Part shown: piece by piece, positions 61,926 to 64,000 of the stretch | Layout of the letters: each line of letters begins with the position of its first letter | How positions within the stretch are numbered: position 1 is the first letter of the stretch | Assembly (NCBI RefSeq): GCF_010015445.1 | Contig: NC_053128.1 | Location: forward strand, 11,813,840 to 11,877,839 | Direction of reading: 5' to 3' | Length of the DNA stretch: 64,000 nucleotides | DNA from: Perca fluviatilis | Taxonomy: Eukaryota; Chordata; Actinopteri; Perciformes; Percidae | Made by a program: the position numbers and the translations under genes | The notes under the pieces: generated by a model | What the model was told of the DNA's origin: nothing | Database searches by the model: none | The model's input: only the letters and a program-made list of their open reading frames with translations

Positions 61926-62329
61926 AGGTCCCATGAGGTTTTTTAACATTAATATGAGTTCCCCCAGCCTGCCTATGGTCCCACAGTGGCTAGAAATGGC
62001 GATAGGTGTAAACCGAGCCCTGGGTATCCTGCTCTGCCTTTGAGAAAATGAAAGCTCAGATGGGCCGATCTGGAATCTTGCTCCTTATGAGGTCATAAGG
62101 AGCAAGGTTACCTCCCCTTTCTCTGCTTTGCCCGCCCAGAGAATTTGGCCCACCAATGAGAGAGAGACATCATGGCTTTCAAACGAGCAAAGTGGAGAGA
62201 GGACCCCCCCCCCCCCTCTCTCTTCCTCAATAGCTACAGACACAGAAATGGTACATACTAAGGAAAGCTCATTGTGGGACTGGCTCTATTGGCTGTAATT
62301 CTGCACCAAGGCTGAATTTCGGAAAAGAT
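61926..62329 (-). mobile_element. Second copy of the 14185-15076 TIR element, one-ended, no minisatellite
   Basis: Starts after TTAA (61922-61925) with AGGTCCCATGAGG and then follows the reverse complement of 15076-14631 closely: CTAGAAATGGCGATAGGTGT, GAGCCCTGGGTATCCTGCTC, CTCCTTATGAGGTCATAAGG, CCGCCCAGAGAATTTGGCCC, AAAGCTCATTGTGGGACTGG. About 29 bp near the terminus are missing, and a C run (62203-62216) is expanded. Similarity stops at GGCTGAATTTCGGAAAAGA, exactly where the other copy enters its 46-bp array. The far terminus is not seen. Confidence 0.9.
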
Positions 62330-63559
62330 TTACATTTGAAAACATGACAACCTGTGGAAGATGAACCAATTTGTCAAGCTATGTTAGATAATTTTTTCCA
62401 CATAGTGGCAACATCGTTGGGCGCCCATTCAGAGCGGTATATGTAAATGATGCGCTCAGTGTTAAATAAGCCTGAAAGCCACAGATTTAGTGTGTGAGCC
62501 AGCCTCATCGGAGCTTATCAGTACAAAAATAGAAATAATAGAAAAAGAAATCACGTCCAAACAAAGGCATGCCTGACTGTGATCACCGGAAACAAATCAG
62601 TCCAAATGCATTGCTGTCCAGTGTAAGGGTGGTGAAAACAGAATGATATGAAATGCTAGTGAGATTCATGACACGTCACTTCTCCAACTACGTTACCTTC
62701 TCAAATTTATGCTGAAACCAGCTGCTGCATGCAATTTGGCCTAAAGTGACACAGTGCCCATGTTTTCCAGTTTAAATCTTGAAAGCAGAGACCAGAAATG
62801 AAATGATTAATCATAATTTCCACATGTGAAATGTTACAATTTAGATGCACCCTTTGTTCATATGATAGACACTTAACATTAATCTAGCAGGCAGAGGATG
62901 TGACTGGTGGAAAAAGGCTCAAAAGAGCCTAGATTAGTATATAAGTGAATAGTAATGGTCAGATCACAAAGTGAAATAAGGATTGGCCTTGTGATGTTTT
63001 TACTTTGAAAAAACAGCAGAAACTTCTCCACAGTGTGGCACATAAGCCCCAGCATCATTCATTCCCACCCAGACCGCTTATTTTTTTAGAACATTTGGAA
63101 AATAAATTAAAGTGTCTGTCTTGTATTTTTGTTAGTTTGACCAGATGATATTCATTTACATATTTGGCTGTCTCCACCGTCAACAGACAATTCAGTGTGA
63201 GGAATTCATAATTTCCTAATGCTGAGAGGCACAAAGAGAGGCTGATAGCATTCGTGATGAGATAGATGTACCTTGCAACTACACGGATGGCCGCTGAATA
63301 TCAATAGCATCTTTTGTCCACGGAATCTGACATAAGTGTTCTGCGTCAATGACTTTGTCCAACAAGCCAAGTCAGGCTGTGTGATATGTACAGTATGCAT
63401 CTTTTTACATTGCATGTCTTTTTTTAGATATGCACTGAATGTTAAACAAATATACGTGCAATGTCAAACTGGTATAAAAACTCTTATCTTGCTGTATCTG
63501 TAGTGTTTTCTCTCTGTCTCAATCTGTCCCTTCTCCCTTCCTCATGTACAAATATGTGA

Positions 63560-63560
<1 letters not shown>
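62330..63560. other. Single-copy non-coding stretch
   Basis: No recognised feature; the frame 63206-63415 (minus) has no domain. Confidence 0.5.

Positions 63561-63596
<36 letters not shown>
63561..63596. repeat. (AC)18 microsatellite
   Basis: Eighteen AC units followed by CT. Confidence 0.96.
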
Positions 63597-63599
<3 letters not shown>

Positions 63600-63789
63600 C
63601 CCTTTAGCCCTGAGAGCCTTGGACTCTGAAACCTTTGGGAAAAACCTAAAGACATCTTTTTAGACAAGCATTTAGTTAGCAATATGGCTTTGTATTGCAT
63701 TTTATTTGTTGTTTCTTTTATTTGTTCCTTTTGTAAAGCACTTTATGACCCTTCTTGTCTGTAAAAGGTGCTATATAAATAAAGTTTAC

Positions 63790-63792
<3 letters not shown>
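63600..63792 (+). mobile_element. 3' end of a non-LTR retrotransposon (LINE)
   Basis: The frame at 63631-63663 reads T-F-G-K-N-L-K-T-S-F-stop, resembling the 'F-K-x-x-L-K-T-H-L-F' ending typical of LINE ORF2 proteins. It is followed by about 70 bp and the tail TTTTGTAAAGCACTTTATGA...GGTGCTATATAAATAAAGTT (63731-63786). This is a strongly 5'-truncated insertion; clade not assigned (L2-like is a guess). It shares its tail with 45429-45490. Confidence 0.65.

Positions 63793-63820
<28 letters not shown>
63793..63820. repeat. (AC)14 microsatellite
   Basis: Lies between the LINE tail and repeat C, possibly grown from a tail. Confidence 0.95.
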
Positions 63821-63872
63821 ACTACTACTGAAGGCGGGGTATGAAAAAGTGTGGAACAATGGAAATGAGACT
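63821..63872 (+). repeat. Short dispersed repeat C, copy 2 (beside an AC array)
   Basis: AACTACTACTGAAGGCGGGG is followed by the 30-bp block TGAAAAAGTGTGGAACAATG then GAAATGAGAC, which is identical to copy 1 at 57072-57121 in inverted orientation. Confidence 0.85.
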
Positions 63873-64000
63873 GCACGAGGCCAGATTTGTGCCCTGAAAA
63901 TTTGATAGAATCCACTGAAATGGTTAGGACTTAATATTGGTTAATTAATTCATTGGACCTGGGCAGGGAGTTGTGCAGACCTGAGGTAGACTGGAGAGGA

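Overview
The window reads as nuclear DNA from a ray-finned fish, most likely a spiny-rayed (percomorph) teleost. It has very long GT/AC, AT and GATA microsatellites, a dense set of short DNA-transposon relatives that I recall from percomorph genomes, one tRNA-derived SINE, and no bacterial gene organisation. The family recollections are from memory and were not searched. I found no protein-coding gene, no credible exon chain, no rRNA or functional tRNA, no CRISPR array and no viral gene. The open frames longer than 60 codons are chance frames, translations of dinucleotide repeats (Cys-Val or Thr-His runs), or lie inside transposable elements. The window is therefore best described as a gene desert or the inside of a very large intron.

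Layout. From 1 to 14 kb there is mostly single-copy DNA, with a GATA array, a 1.46-kb PIF/Harbinger-like element (3735-5193), a TIR element at 8137-8612 and large GT arrays (6403, 9275, 12659). From 14 to 25.4 kb lies a transposon-rich stretch: a TTAA-flanked element carrying a 46-bp minisatellite (14185-15076), a 90-bp hAT-type MITE (15183-15272), a 941-bp hAT-type element with a perfect 8-bp target duplication (17800-18740), a composite foldback element (19755-20547), an 88-bp TTAA element (23851-23938) and a 601-bp piggyBac-like element (24810-25410). From 25.4 to 31 kb there is about 5 kb with almost no repeats. From 31 to 37.8 kb there is a second cluster: a TTAA MITE, a 317-bp hAT-type element, an internally deleted ZBED-type hAT that keeps the N-terminus of its transposase, and a 936-bp foldback with arms of about 347 bp. 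From 38 to 56.7 kb the DNA is largely single copy, with scattered old repeats and two blocks whose composition would fit conserved non-coding DNA. From 56.7 to 64 kb there is a third repeat-rich part: a 345-bp relative of the 317-bp element, a SINE, a second and shorter copy of the minisatellite-bearing family, and a LINE 3' end.

No element encodes a complete transposase, so all would have depended on enzymes supplied elsewhere: hAT type (8-bp duplications), piggyBac/Kolobok type (TTAA) and Harbinger type (3-bp TAA). I did not find a new multi-gene system. The most interesting material is structural: a minisatellite born inside a MITE and missing from its sister copy, a module duplicated and then inverted within a foldback, two non-adjacent inverted copies of a short repeat sharing 30 identical bases beside CA tracts, and a few regulatory-looking sites in otherwise unique DNA.
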